From the NCBI RefSeq assembly GCF_900105735.1, contig NZ_LT629793.1:4464001-4528000 (forward strand): a stretch of DNA of 64,000 nucleotides, written 5' to 3'. The notes beneath the pieces were generated by a model. The model was given only the letters and a program-made list of their open reading frames with translations. It searched no databases and was not told the origin of the DNA. The stretch comes from Pseudomonas yamanorum. GTDB taxonomy: Bacteria > Pseudomonadota > Gammaproteobacteria > Pseudomonadales > Pseudomonadaceae. A program made the position numbers and the translations under genes. Positions within the stretch are counted from its first letter, which is position 1; the number at the start of each line of letters is the position of its first letter. Positions 18,997 to 27,706 of this stretch are shown here, in pieces.

Positions 18997-19710
18997 TCAG
19001 GGCATCTGGACTTCGATCACGCCATCCGCGGTCATGTTGACCTGGCTGGTGCCGGCTTCGACTTCCGGCGTGGGTGCCGAATCCATCGCTGCGGCTTTCA
19101 TCATCATCCCACCGCGGGCGTAGGGCTGTGGATAACCGTTGGTGTTGAAGTTCAGGTTGACGATCTTGTAGCCCTTGCCGCCCAGCGCATCGGTGGCCAG
19201 TTGTGCACGGGCCTTGAACGCGGTGACCGCCTCTTTAAGCAGGGCATCTTCGCTGGCTTTGCGGGTCGGGTTGGCAATGGCGAAATCCATGCTGTCCATT
19301 TTCAGGTTGGTCAGCATGTCGCCGGTGAGCTTGGACAGGGCGGCGAAATCGGCACTTTCCATGCGCAGTTCAGCGCGTTCACGCCAGCCGGTGATTTTCT
19401 GGTTCTTGTTGTCGTAGATCGGGTAGCTGTTGCGGCTGCCCTGGCGCAGGGTCACGCCTTTGACTTCGCGGGCCTGGGCCAGCGCCTTGTTCATGGTGGT
19501 GGTGATTTCGGCGGCCAGCTTGGCCGGGTCGGTGTTCTGCGACTCGGTGTACAGGGTGACGATCATCTGGTCGCGCGCCACTTCCTGGCTGACTTCGGCA
19601 CGCAGGGAAATCTGGTTGTAATGCAGTTCGTCAGCGGCCATGGCCGGCAGGCTGGCGAGGGTAGCGGCGCCGAGGGTGAGGGTGGCTGCACTGCGAATGA
19701 AACGAGACAT
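18997..19710 (-). CDS. SIMPL (DUF541) domain periplasmic protein
   Basis: A 237-aa protein with a Sec signal peptide (ending PAMAA) and a SIMPL/DUF541 domain: ISLRAEVSQEVARDQM near the start, IYDNKNQKITGWRERAELRMES in the middle (pieces shorter than that are the diagnostic part), and a C-terminal YARGGMMMKAA loop. The ATG at 19710 follows AAGGAG; the longer frame has no signal-like start. The family is widespread in bacterial envelopes and its molecular function is unsettled. It is divergent from roxS, as in P. aeruginosa (PA4495/roxS), suggesting a conserved association. Confidence 0.88.
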   Translation of the reverse strand: MSRFIRSAATLTLGAATLASLPAMAADELHYNQISLRAEVSQEVARDQMIVTLYTESQNTDPAKLAAEITTTMNKALAQAREVKGVTLRQGSRNSYPIYDNKNQKITGWRERAELRMESADFAALSKLTGDMLTNLKMDSMDFAIANPTRKASEDALLKEAVTAFKARAQLATDALGGKGYKIVNLNFNTNGYPQPYARGGMMMKAAAMDSAPTPEVEAGTSQVNMTADGVIEVQMP

Positions 19711-19916
19711 GTAAGCTCCTTGAGATGTTCGTGTTCGGTAAGACTGTAGACGCAAGGTTTCAGTTCTTCGGGTTTACACATTCGCTACAAGTTGGCGGAT
19801 GCCGACGAACGGTCATGATCCTGACCCCTGCGTCAAAGAGCCACACACGCCGTGCCAGCGCTGTCGCTTCGTTTATACTCCGTGCGATCCGCCTGCAGCG
19901 CTCATCGGGAGAGCTC

Positions 19917-21179
19917 ATGCTCGCCGCCGTAAAACTGACTTCCGCCACCCGCCAGAACCTTTGGCGCCTGACGTTCATCCGCACCCTGGTGCTGGCCGCA
20001 CAGGCCGGTTCGGTGGGGCTCGCCTATTGGTTCAAGCTGCTGCCGCTGCCTTGGTTGCAGTTGGCCGTGACCCTGGGCTTCTCCACGGTGCTGTGTGTAT
20101 TTACCGTCATCCGGCTGCGCACCACGTGGCCTGTGACCGAGCTGGAATACGCCCTGCAATTGGCCTGCGACCTATTTATCCACAGTGTGTTGCTGTACTT
20201 CTCCGGCGGTTCCACCAACCCCTTTGTTTCTTATTACCTGGTGCCACTGACCATCGCGGCGGTGACCTTGCCGTGGCGTTATTCGGTGGTGCTGTCGGGC
20301 ATCGCCCTGACCCTCTACACCCTGCTGCTGGCGCAGTTCTACCCGTTGCAGACCTTCCCCATCGCCCGGGAAAACCTGCAGATCTACGGCATGTGGCTGA
20401 GCTTTGCCCTGTCGGCGGCGGTCATCACCTTTTTTGCCGCACGAATGGCGGAAGAGCTGCGGCGCCAGGAAGAGTTGCGCGCCATTCGCCGTGAAGAAGG
20501 CCTGCGGGACCAGCAGTTGCTGGCCGTCGCCACCCAGGCCGCCGGCGCGGCTCACGAACTGGGCACGCCGCTGGCGACCATGAGCGTACTGCTCAAGGAA
20601 ATGACCCAGGACCACCACGACCCGGCCCTGCAAGACGACCTGAGTGTGCTGCAGGAACAGGTCAAGCAGTGCAAGCTGACGTTGCAACAACTGGTGCGCG
20701 CCGCCGAAGCCAATCGCCGCCTGGCAGTGGAGATGCAGGACGTCACCCAGTGGCTCGACGAAGCCCTGAACCGCTGGCACCTGATGCGTCCCGAAGCCAG
20801 CTACCGTTTCCACCTGCTGGGCCAGGGCACGGTGCCGCGCATGGCGCCGCCGCCGGACCTGACCCAGGCGCTGCTGAATCTGCTGAACAACGCCGCCGAT
20901 GCCTGCCCGGAAGGGTTGGAAGTGACCCTGGACTGGGACGTGGAAGACTTCACCATCAGCATTCGCGACCACGGTGCCGGCGTGCCGCTGGCGATTGCCG
21001 AGCAGATCGGCAAGCCCTTCTTTACCACCAAGGGCAAAGGCTTCGGCCTGGGCCTGTTTTTGAGCAAGGCCAGCGTGACTCGCGCGGGCGGCTCAGTGAA
21101 ACTCTATAGTCATGAGGAAGGCGGCACGCTCACCGAGCTGCGCCTGCCCCGTGTCGCACGAGGAGACATCGATGAGTGA
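19917..21179 (+). CDS. roxS: Redox sensor histidine kinase RoxS (RegB/PrrB family)
   Basis: A 420-aa inner-membrane kinase. About six N-terminal membrane segments include the RegB quinone-associated heptapeptide GGSTNPF at residues 97-103. The H-box AAHELGTPLATM has the phospho-accepting His at 213, and a cysteine at 252 (EQVKQCKLTLQQL) occupies the place of the redox-active RegB cysteine. NLLNNAADACP (N-box) and GKGFGLGLFLSKA (G-box) complete the ATPase domain. The ATG at 19917 follows GGGAGAG; the open frame upstream is non-coding. It overlaps roxR by 8 bp. RoxSR homologues control cyanide-insensitive oxidase and redox balance. Confidence 0.93.
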   Translation: MLAAVKLTSATRQNLWRLTFIRTLVLAAQAGSVGLAYWFKLLPLPWLQLAVTLGFSTVLCVFTVIRLRTTWPVTELEYALQLACDLFIHSVLLYFSGGSTNPFVSYYLVPLTIAAVTLPWRYSVVLSGIALTLYTLLLAQFYPLQTFPIARENLQIYGMWLSFALSAAVITFFAARMAEELRRQEELRAIRREEGLRDQQLLAVATQAAGAAHELGTPLATMSVLLKEMTQDHHDPALQDDLSVLQEQVKQCKLTLQQLVRAAEANRRLAVEMQDVTQWLDEALNRWHLMRPEASYRFHLLGQGTVPRMAPPPDLTQALLNLLNNAADACPEGLEVTLDWDVEDFTISIRDHGAGVPLAIAEQIGKPFFTTKGKGFGLGLFLSKASVTRAGGSVKLYSHEEGGTLTELRLPRVARGDIDE

Positions 21180-21732
21180 CGAGATCCAAGTCGAAGGCGA
21201 AGAACTGCCGCACCTGCTGCTGGTAGATGACGACGCCACCTTTACCCGCGTGATGGCCCGCGCCATGAGCCGTCGTGGCTTTCGCGTGAGTACCGCCGGA
21301 TCCGCCGAAGAAGGCCTGGCCATCGCCACGGCCGACCTGCCGGAATACGCGGCCCTGGACCTGAAAATGGACGGCGACTCCGGCCTGGTGCTGCTGCCCA
21401 AGCTGCTGGAGCTGGACCCGGAAATGCGCGTGGTGATCCTCACCGGCTATTCCAGCATTGCCACCGCCGTCGAGGCGATCAAGCGGGGTGCCTGCAACTA
21501 CCTGTGCAAGCCGGCAGACGCCGACGACGTGCTGGCCGCCTTGCTCTCCGAGCACGCCGACCTCGACACCCTGGTGCCGGAAAACCCGATGTCGGTGGAC
21601 CGCCTGCAGTGGGAACACATCCAGCGGGTGCTGACCGAGCACGAAGGCAATATCTCCGCCACGGCCCGCGCCCTGGGCATGCACCGTCGAACGTTGCAGC
21701 GCAAGTTGCAGAAACGCCCGGTTCGACGTTGA
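21172..21732 (+). CDS. roxR: Redox response regulator RoxR (RegA/PrrA family)
   Basis: A 186-aa regulator: receiver domain with acidic pocket LLVDDD, phospho-acceptor Asp63 (ALDLKMDGDSG) and conserved Lys in LCKPADADD, followed by a Pro-containing linker and a Fis-type helix-turn-helix (NISATARALGMHRRTLQRKL). The ATG at 21172 sits behind GAGGAGAC and overlaps the roxS stop, giving translational coupling. The DNA-binding domain and length match RegA/ActR proteins that regulate respiration and redox genes. Confidence 0.94.
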   Translation: MSDEIQVEGEELPHLLLVDDDATFTRVMARAMSRRGFRVSTAGSAEEGLAIATADLPEYAALDLKMDGDSGLVLLPKLLELDPEMRVVILTGYSSIATAVEAIKRGACNYLCKPADADDVLAALLSEHADLDTLVPENPMSVDRLQWEHIQRVLTEHEGNISATARALGMHRRTLQRKLQKRPVRR

Positions 21733-21771
21733 ACGGCGACTGAACAATCTGCGTCAGGCCGCACGGAGCCC

Positions 21772-21797
21772 TGAACCGATCGTCTATGATCGGTTCA
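21772..21797. promoter_or_regulatory. Perfect inverted repeat before the ABC transporter gene
   Basis: TGAACCGATC, 6 bases, GATCGGTTCA, lying 40 bp after roxR and 36 bp before the next gene. A T7 run follows about 13 bases later. It could be an operator or a weak terminator of roxSR. Confidence 0.4.
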
Positions 21798-21832
21798 AAC
21801 GCCTGTTATTTTTTTCCTACCGAGCCTGAACA

Positions 21833-23557
21833 ATGAATCAGAACGCTGAGTATTCCGCGGTCAATGACGCGGTGCGTGGGCAATTTTTAAGGAAAGTGTG
21901 GGCGCTGATCACCCCTTACTGGCGCAGTGAGGAGAAGGGCAAGGCCTGGCTGTTGCTGCTGGTGGTGCTGGGGCTGTCACTGTTCAGTGTGGCGGTGTCG
22001 GTGTGGTTCAACAGCTGGAACCGCGACTTCTACAACGCCCTGGAAAAGAAGGACTACGACGCCTTCACCCACTTGCTGATGTATTTCAGCGTGATCGCCG
22101 TGGTGGCGATCGTCACCGGGGTGTTCACCTCCTATTTGCAGCAAATGCTCACCATCCGCTGGCGGCGCTGGCTGACCGAAACCTATTTTGCCAAGTGGCT
22201 GAGCCAGAAGAACTACTACCACCTGGAATACGGCGGCTACACCGATAACCCCGACCAACGTATCTCCGAAGACCTCAACGCCTTCACCAGCAGCACCCTG
22301 AGCCTGGGCCTGGGTTTCATCAGTAACCTGGTGAGCCTGGTGTCGTTCTCGGTGATTCTGTGGGGCGTGTCCGGCAGCATCGAAGTGTGGGGCATCACGA
22401 TTCCCGGCTACATGTTCTGGGCGGCGCTGGTCTATGCGGTGCTGGGCAGTTGGTTGACCCATTTGATTGGTCGAAAACTGATCGGCTTGAGCAACCGTCA
22501 ACAACGCTTCGAGGCTGACTTGCGTTTCAGCCTGGTGCGGGTACGCGAGAACGCGGAAAGCATCGCGCTGTTCAATGGCGAGCCCAATGAACACCAGCAA
22601 CTGAGTGCGCGTTTCGGGCGGGTGTGGAGCAACTTCTGGAGCATCATGCAGCTCAAGAAGCGCCTGAATTTCTTCACCAGCGGTTACTCGCAGATCGCGA
22701 TCATCTTCCCGTTTGTGGTGGCAGCGCCGCGTTACTTTTCCGGCAAGATCGAATTGGGCGTACTGATGCAAGTCGCCCAGGCGTTTGGCAGTGTGCAGGG
22801 CAGCCTCAGTTGGTTTGTCGACGCGTACACCGTGTTGGCCAGCTGGCGTGCGACCTGTGATCGTCTGCTGAGCTTCGGCGAGGCGATGGAAGAAAACGAA
22901 GGCCGCAACATGGGCATCGAGTTGCAGCGCCAGGGCGGCGGTTTGCAGGTGAATAACCTCAGCCTGGATCTGGCGGATGGTCGTCATCTGCTCGAAGGCG
23001 CCAACCTGACGGTTGCCGAAGGTGAGCGCCTGATGCTCAGCGGTCGTTCCGGCAGCGGCAAATCAACCTTGCTGCGGGCCATGGGCAATTTGTGGCCAAA
23101 CGGCCATGGCAACATTCGTTTGCCGGCCGAGCGTTATTTGTTCCTGCCGCAGAAACCGTATCTACCGATTGGTACGCTGCGTGGCGTGTTGAGTTATCCA
23201 CAGGAGGAGGGCGCGTATCCGGCGGAACGTTATGCACAGGTACTGGAAACCTGCCGCCTGGCGCACCTGATCCCACGCCTGGACGAAGCCAATCACTGGC
23301 AGCGCATGCTGTCACCGGGTGAGCAGCAGCGCCTGGCGTTTGCCCGGGCGTTGTTGTTTGAACCGCAATGGCTGTACATGGACGAGGCCACGTCGGCGAT
23401 GGATGAGGAAGATGAAGCAGCGCTGTATCAGACGTTGATCGATGAGTTGCCGGGCTTGAGCATCGTCAGCGTCGGGCATCGCAGCAGCCTCAAGCGTTTC
23501 CATGGGCGGCATGTGCGGATACAGGACGGGCAGCTACAAGAACAACCCGTGTCCTGA
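21833..23557 (+). CDS. SbmA/BacA-like ABC transporter (YddA type), fused membrane and ATPase domains
   Basis: A 574-aa protein. The N-terminal membrane half (about residues 40-330) is of the ABC_membrane_2/SbmA-BacA type, with WFNSWNRDFYNALEKKDYDAF and LEYGGYTDNPDQRISEDL as typical motifs. The C-terminal ATPase has Walker A GRSGSGKST, a signature variant LSPGEQQR and Walker B WLYMDEATSAMD. The variant signature (SPGEQ) is normal for this subfamily. Homologues move peptides or vitamin B12-like compounds or long-chain acyl-CoA; direction and substrate here are unknown. It has its own upstream region after roxR. Confidence 0.88.
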   Translation: MNQNAEYSAVNDAVRGQFLRKVWALITPYWRSEEKGKAWLLLLVVLGLSLFSVAVSVWFNSWNRDFYNALEKKDYDAFTHLLMYFSVIAVVAIVTGVFTSYLQQMLTIRWRRWLTETYFAKWLSQKNYYHLEYGGYTDNPDQRISEDLNAFTSSTLSLGLGFISNLVSLVSFSVILWGVSGSIEVWGITIPGYMFWAALVYAVLGSWLTHLIGRKLIGLSNRQQRFEADLRFSLVRVRENAESIALFNGEPNEHQQLSARFGRVWSNFWSIMQLKKRLNFFTSGYSQIAIIFPFVVAAPRYFSGKIELGVLMQVAQAFGSVQGSLSWFVDAYTVLASWRATCDRLLSFGEAMEENEGRNMGIELQRQGGGLQVNNLSLDLADGRHLLEGANLTVAEGERLMLSGRSGSGKSTLLRAMGNLWPNGHGNIRLPAERYLFLPQKPYLPIGTLRGVLSYPQEEGAYPAERYAQVLETCRLAHLIPRLDEANHWQRMLSPGEQQRLAFARALLFEPQWLYMDEATSAMDEEDEAALYQTLIDELPGLSIVSVGHRSSLKRFHGRHVRIQDGQLQEQPVS

Positions 23558-23571
23558 GGCAGGGCGCGGTC

Positions 23572-23665
23572 AATGTGGGAGCGGGCTTGCTCGCGAATGC
23601 AGTGTGTCAGTCACCCGATGTATTAACTGACCCACCGCCTTCGCGAGCAAGCCCGCTCCCACATT
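23572..23665. repeat. REPIN: inverted pair of REP elements
   Basis: TGTGGGAGCGGGCTTGCTCG and its inverse flank a loop containing GCAGTGTGTCAG. Same arrangement as the element at 47404. A repetitive extragenic palindrome typical of P. fluorescens-group genomes. Confidence 0.9.
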
Positions 23666-23698
23666 GGATCAGTGTTGTCTGGTCGACCTGCGTCCAAC

Positions 23699-23737
23699 AA
23701 AAAAGCCCGGCTGATCATCGATCAGCCGGGCTTTTTC
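23699..23737. terminator. Bidirectional terminator (zapG / ABC transporter)
   Basis: AAAAGCCCGGCTGATC, 3 bases, GATCAGCCGGGCTTTTT; A-run and T-run on both sides allow termination from either direction, here for zapG on the minus strand. Confidence 0.85.
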
Positions 23738-23755
23738 ATGTCGCTTGAAAAGGTA

Positions 23756-24193
23756 TTACTTCTTCAAGCCGTAATGCTCATCCAGCATCCCCGGGGCGTT
23801 TGGCGTTTTTGGCGCGTAGTCCCGTGGCGGTTCCTGGTTTTCCCGGGGTGGGGTCAGGCGTTCCCGTGGCGCTTGCGGTGCATCGGAATGCAGCGCGGCC
23901 AGCAGACGCTGGCGGGTGATGTCGTCCAGGGCCAGGCGGTTGGCACCCTCGGCGAGATGATCCTGTACTTCCTGATAGCTCTGAGTGAGCTTTTTCACCA
24001 GGGTCGCGGTGCTGTTGAAGTGGGTAACAACCTCGTTCTGATAACTGTCAAAACGTTCCTGAATGTCATCCAACTGACGCTGCGTGCGGTTAGGCGCGGC
24101 ATTCGGCAGCAGGCGGGCAACCAGGAATCCAATGGCGACACCGGCAACCAAGGCGAGAGTCGGCAACAACCAAACTAAGAGCGAGTGTTCCAC
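23756..24193 (-). CDS. zapG: YhcB/ZapG family inner-membrane protein (DUF1043)
   Basis: A 145-aa protein with one N-terminal membrane helix (about residues 5-28, including GVAIGFLVARLL), then a predicted coiled coil (QRQLDDIQERFDSYQNEVV ... FNSTATLVKKLTQSYQEVQ) and a Pro-rich C-terminal tail. This architecture matches YhcB, linked in E. coli to envelope biogenesis and the division ring. It is divergent from the hydrolase-trpS-zapE genes, the same neighbourhood as P. aeruginosa PA4441. Confidence 0.88.
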   Translation of the reverse strand: MEHSLLVWLLPTLALVAGVAIGFLVARLLPNAAPNRTQRQLDDIQERFDSYQNEVVTHFNSTATLVKKLTQSYQEVQDHLAEGANRLALDDITRQRLLAALHSDAPQAPRERLTPPRENQEPPRDYAPKTPNAPGMLDEHYGLKK

Positions 24194-24340
24194 GAGTCCT
24201 TCCTCTATAAACGGCTTTGCTTTACGTTAACGGCTCGGACCTGCGCTGTATACCGCGATTAAGCTCGCAATGATGCCATGCACAGACTTTTAGCTAGACG
24301 AGTCGACCCTTTGAGAGGTCACGGAGTTCCTTCCTTGCTG

Positions 24341-24970
24341 ATGCGTGAAACCCCCGTTTTGATCGATGGCCCGGTAGGCCAACTGGAAGCCCTGTATCTG
24401 GATCACCCCGAGCCACGTGGCCTGGCGCTGATCTGCCACCCTAACCCGGTGCAGGGCGGTACCATGCTCAACAAAGTCGTATCGACCCTGCAACGCACCG
24501 CGCGGGATGCCGGCTTGATCACGTTACGTTTCAATTATCGCGGTGTCGGCGCCAGCGCCGGTACGCACGATATGGGCACCGGTGAAGTCGACGACGCCGA
24601 AGCCGCGGCCACCTGGCTGCGTGAAAAACATCCCGACCTGCCGATCACCCTGCTGGGTTTTTCCTTCGGCGGGTTTGTGGCGGCCACCCTCGGCGGCCGC
24701 CTGGAAGCCAAGGGCGAAAAACTCGCGCACCTGTTTATGGTGGCCGCGGCGGTGATGCGCCTGCGGGATAACGACGTGCTGCCACAAGGCTGCCCATTGA
24801 CCGTGATCCAGCCGGAAACCGACGAAGTGGTCGACCCACAACTCGTCTACGACTGGTCCGCCGCCCTGAATCGCCCCCATGAGCTGCTGAAAGTGGCAGA
24901 ATGCGGACACTTTTTTCATGGCAAGCTGACCGATCTCAAGGATCTTGTGCTGCCACGTCTTTCGAATTGA
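24341..24970 (+). CDS. Alpha/beta hydrolase, YfhR/dienelactone-hydrolase-like
   Basis: A 209-aa cytoplasmic hydrolase. It has the oxyanion-type motif CHPNPVQGGTMLNKVV, FNYRGVGASAG, and the nucleophile elbow GFSFGG (Ser of G-F-S-F-G). The acid is likely in ETDEVVDP and the base His in ECGHFFHGK. It lacks an extra lid domain, so it is a compact esterase of unknown substrate. The ATG at 24341 is given; a TTG at 24335 has better spacing from GGAG at 24323 and may be the true start, adding two residues. It is 16 bp upstream of trpS and probably co-transcribed. Confidence 0.82.
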   Translation: MRETPVLIDGPVGQLEALYLDHPEPRGLALICHPNPVQGGTMLNKVVSTLQRTARDAGLITLRFNYRGVGASAGTHDMGTGEVDDAEAAATWLREKHPDLPITLLGFSFGGFVAATLGGRLEAKGEKLAHLFMVAAAVMRLRDNDVLPQGCPLTVIQPETDEVVDPQLVYDWSAALNRPHELLKVAECGHFFHGKLTDLKDLVLPRLSN

Positions 24971-24986
24971 TGACAAGCGATCACCC

Positions 24987-26342
24987 ATGACGACACGTAC
25001 CCGCATCCTTACCGGCATCACCACTACCGGCACGCCGCACCTGGGCAACTACGCCGGCGCGATTCGCCCGGCGATCCTTGCCAGCCAGGACGTCAACGCC
25101 GACTCCTTCTACTTCCTGGCCGACTACCACGCCCTGATCAAGTGCGATGACCCGCAGCGCATCCAGCGCTCGCGCATGGAAATCGCTGCGACCTGGCTGG
25201 CCGGCGGCCTGGATGTGAACCGGGTAACCTTCTACCGCCAGTCCGACATCCCGGAAATCCCCGAGCTGACCTGGCTGCTGACCTGCGTGGCGGCCAAGGG
25301 CCTGCTCAACCGTGCGCACGCCTACAAGGCCTCGGTGGACAAGAACCTGGAGAACGGCGAAGACCCGGATGCGGGCATCACCATGGGCCTGTACAGCTAC
25401 CCGGTGCTGATGGCCGCGGACATCCTGATGTTCAACGCCCACAAGGTGCCGGTCGGTCGTGACCAGATCCAGCACGTGGAAATGGCCCGCGACATTGGCC
25501 AGCGCTTCAACCACCTGTTCGGCAACGGTAAAGAATTCTTCACCATGCCCGAGGCGCTGATCGAAGAAAGCGTCGCCACCTTGCCAGGCCTGGATGGCCG
25601 CAAGATGTCGAAGAGCTACGACAACACCATCCCGTTGTTCACCAGCGCCAAGGACATGAAGGACGCGATCTCGCGGATCGTCACCGACTCCCGCGCGCCG
25701 GGCGAAGCCAAGGATCCGGACAACTCGCACCTGTTCACCCTGTACCAGGCGTTTGCCACCAAGGCTCAGGAAGAAGAGTTCCGCGGCGAACTGCTGCAAG
25801 GCCTGGGCTGGGGCGAGGCGAAGAACCGTCTGTTCCAACTGCTGGACGGCCAACTGGGTGAAGCGCGCGAGCGTTACCACCAGTTGATGTCGCGTCCGTC
25901 GGACATGGAAGACCTGCTGCTGATCGGTGCCCGTAAAGCCCGTGCCGTGGCTGCACCGTTCCTGGCCGAGCTGCGTGAAGCGGTGGGCCTGCGTTCGTTC
26001 GTCAATCCGGTCGCCGTTGCCGCCACCACCAAGAAAAAAGCTGCGAAAGCTGCACGTTTTGTCAGCTTCCGCGAAGACGACGGCAGCTTCCGCTTCCGTT
26101 TGCTGGCGGCCGAAGGTGAGCAACTGCTGCTGTCGCGTAACTTTGCCGACGGTAAAACCGCAGGTGCGGTGACCAAGCAGCTGCAATCGGGTCAGGCGCT
26201 GGATGTACGCAGCGAGGCCCTGAGCTTCAGCGTATGGCTGGAAGGTGCTGCTGTCGCCGATAGCCCGGCGTTCGCCGACAGTGCCTCGCGGGATGCCGCG
26301 ATCGAAGCCTTGCGCGTTGCGTTGACCCCAATCGAGGATTGA
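24987..26342 (+). CDS. trpS: Tryptophanyl-tRNA synthetase with C-terminal YegP-like extension
   Basis: A 451-aa class I synthetase charging tRNA-Trp. The HIGH-type motif TGTPHLGNYAGAI lies near residues 14-26 and KMSKS at 206-210. The E. coli enzyme is 334 aa; the extra ~105 residues here contain KKKAAKAARFVSFREDDGSF and LLLSRNFADGKTAGAVTKQL, resembling the DUF1508/YegP fold. The same long form is known in other Pseudomonas. The ATG at 24987 gives MTTRTRILTG, directly before the catalytic core. Confidence 0.95.
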   Translation: MTTRTRILTGITTTGTPHLGNYAGAIRPAILASQDVNADSFYFLADYHALIKCDDPQRIQRSRMEIAATWLAGGLDVNRVTFYRQSDIPEIPELTWLLTCVAAKGLLNRAHAYKASVDKNLENGEDPDAGITMGLYSYPVLMAADILMFNAHKVPVGRDQIQHVEMARDIGQRFNHLFGNGKEFFTMPEALIEESVATLPGLDGRKMSKSYDNTIPLFTSAKDMKDAISRIVTDSRAPGEAKDPDNSHLFTLYQAFATKAQEEEFRGELLQGLGWGEAKNRLFQLLDGQLGEARERYHQLMSRPSDMEDLLLIGARKARAVAAPFLAELREAVGLRSFVNPVAVAATTKKKAAKAARFVSFREDDGSFRFRLLAAEGEQLLLSRNFADGKTAGAVTKQLQSGQALDVRSEALSFSVWLEGAAVADSPAFADSASRDAAIEALRVALTPIED

Positions 26343-26371
26343 CCCGACCAAGGGTTGATTGCCATTCTTCA

Positions 26372-26402
26372 GGGCCGTCGTTACAGTGGCGGCCCGTTTT
26401 TG
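26372..26402 (+). terminator. Terminator of trpS
   Basis: GGGCCG, a 12-base loop, CGGCCC and a T5 run between trpS and zapE. Confidence 0.6.
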
Positions 26403-26420
26403 TTGCCTTGCTAACGAATT

Positions 26421-27515
26421 ATGACGCCCCTAGAACGATATCAAGCTGATCTGAAACGCCCTGAATTCTTCCATGACGCTGCCCAGGAAACTGCGGTGCG
26501 CCATTTGCAGCGCCTGTACGACGATCTGGTCCAGGCCTCGCAGAACAAGCCGGGCATGTTCAGCAAGTTGTTTGGCAAGAAAGACCACACGCCGGTCAAG
26601 GGCTTGTACTTCTGGGGTGGCGTTGGCCGGGGCAAGACTTACCTGGTCGATACCTTCTTTGAAGCGCTGCCGTTCAAGGAAAAGGTCCGTACTCACTTCC
26701 ACCGCTTCATGAAGCGCGTGCACGAAGAGATGAAGACCCTGCCGGGCGAGAAGAACCCGCTCACCATCATCGCCAAGCGTTTCTCGGAAGAAGCCAGGGT
26801 GATTTGTTTCGATGAGTTCTTCGTCTCCGACATTACCGACGCGATGATCCTCGGCACCTTGATGGAAGAGCTGTTCAAGAACGGCGTGACCCTGGTCGCC
26901 ACCTCGAACATCGTGCCTGACGGCCTGTACAAGGACGGCCTGCAACGCGCGCGCTTCCTGCCGGCCATCGCCCTGATCAAGCAGAACACCGACATCGTCA
27001 ACGTCGACAGCGGCGTCGACTACCGCCTGCGTCACCTTGAGCAAGCCGAACTGTTCCACTTCCCGCTCAATGAAGTGGCCCAGGAAAGCCTGCGCAAGAG
27101 CTTCCGTGCCCTGACGCCGGAATGCACCCAGGCGGTGGAAAACGACAAGTTGATCATCGAAAACCGCGAAATCATCGCGCTGCGCACCTGCGACGACGTG
27201 GCCTGGTTCGACTTCCGCGAACTGTGCGACGGCCCTCGCAGCCAGAACGACTACATCGAACTGGGCAAGATCTTCCACGCGGTGATCCTGAGCGGCGTCG
27301 AGCAGATGAGCGTCACCACCGACGACATCGCGCGGCGCTTTATCAACATGGTCGACGAATTCTACGACCGTAACGTCAAGCTGATCATCTCGGCGGAAGT
27401 CGAGCTCAAGGACCTCTATACCGGCGGTCGCTTGAACTTCGAGTTCCAACGGACCTTGAGCCGCTTGCTGGAAATGCAGTCCCACGAGTTCCTGTCGCGG
27501 GCGCACAAGCCTTAA
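26421..27515 (+). CDS. zapE: Cell division ATPase ZapE (AFG1 family)
   Basis: A 364-aa AFG1-type AAA ATPase. Walker A GGVGRGKTYLVD lies near residues 66-77, Walker B ICFDEFFVSDITDAM near 128-142, then the conserved LVATSNIVPDGLYKDGLQR. In E. coli ZapE associates with FtsZ and modulates Z-ring stability. A good bidirectional-looking terminator follows at 27536. Confidence 0.95.
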   Translation: MTPLERYQADLKRPEFFHDAAQETAVRHLQRLYDDLVQASQNKPGMFSKLFGKKDHTPVKGLYFWGGVGRGKTYLVDTFFEALPFKEKVRTHFHRFMKRVHEEMKTLPGEKNPLTIIAKRFSEEARVICFDEFFVSDITDAMILGTLMEELFKNGVTLVATSNIVPDGLYKDGLQRARFLPAIALIKQNTDIVNVDSGVDYRLRHLEQAELFHFPLNEVAQESLRKSFRALTPECTQAVENDKLIIENREIIALRTCDDVAWFDFRELCDGPRSQNDYIELGKIFHAVILSGVEQMSVTTDDIARRFINMVDEFYDRNVKLIISAEVELKDLYTGGRLNFEFQRTLSRLLEMQSHEFLSRAHKP

Positions 27516-27535
27516 GCGATGTGTTCGAAATAAAA

Positions 27536-27562
27536 AGGCCCGCAGCGATGCGGGCCTTTTTT
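27536..27562 (+). terminator. Terminator of zapE
   Basis: AAGGCCCGCA, GCGA loop, TGCGGGCCTT then a T-run. Confidence 0.85.
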
Positions 27563-27593
27563 ATGCAAAATTTCCAGGTCAACAGAAATCAAC

Positions 27594-27684
27594 TGTGGGA
27601 GCCGGGCTTGCCCGCGATAGCGGTCTGTCAGCTATGCATCTGGTGCCTGACACGCCGCCATCGCAGGCAAGCCAGCTCCCACAT
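27594..27684. repeat. REPIN, variant family
   Basis: TGTGGGAGCCGGGCTTGCCC ... and the inverse ending GGCAAGCCAGCTCCCACA flank a short loop. The sequence differs from the other REPs here (GCCGGGCTTGCCCGCGAT core), so it belongs to a related REP class. Confidence 0.85.
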
Positions 27685-27706
27685 TTTTACTGTGTATATC
27701 CTTTGG

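Noticed and set aside
21833..23557. ABC exporter as defective owing to SPGEQ in place of LSGGQ
   Set aside because: The variant is usual in the SbmA/YddA-type ABC_membrane_2 subfamily and the other ATPase motifs are intact.
24981..27506. Minus-strand frames opposite trpS and zapE
   Set aside because: Shadow frames; the opposite strands encode clearly recognised proteins of full length.
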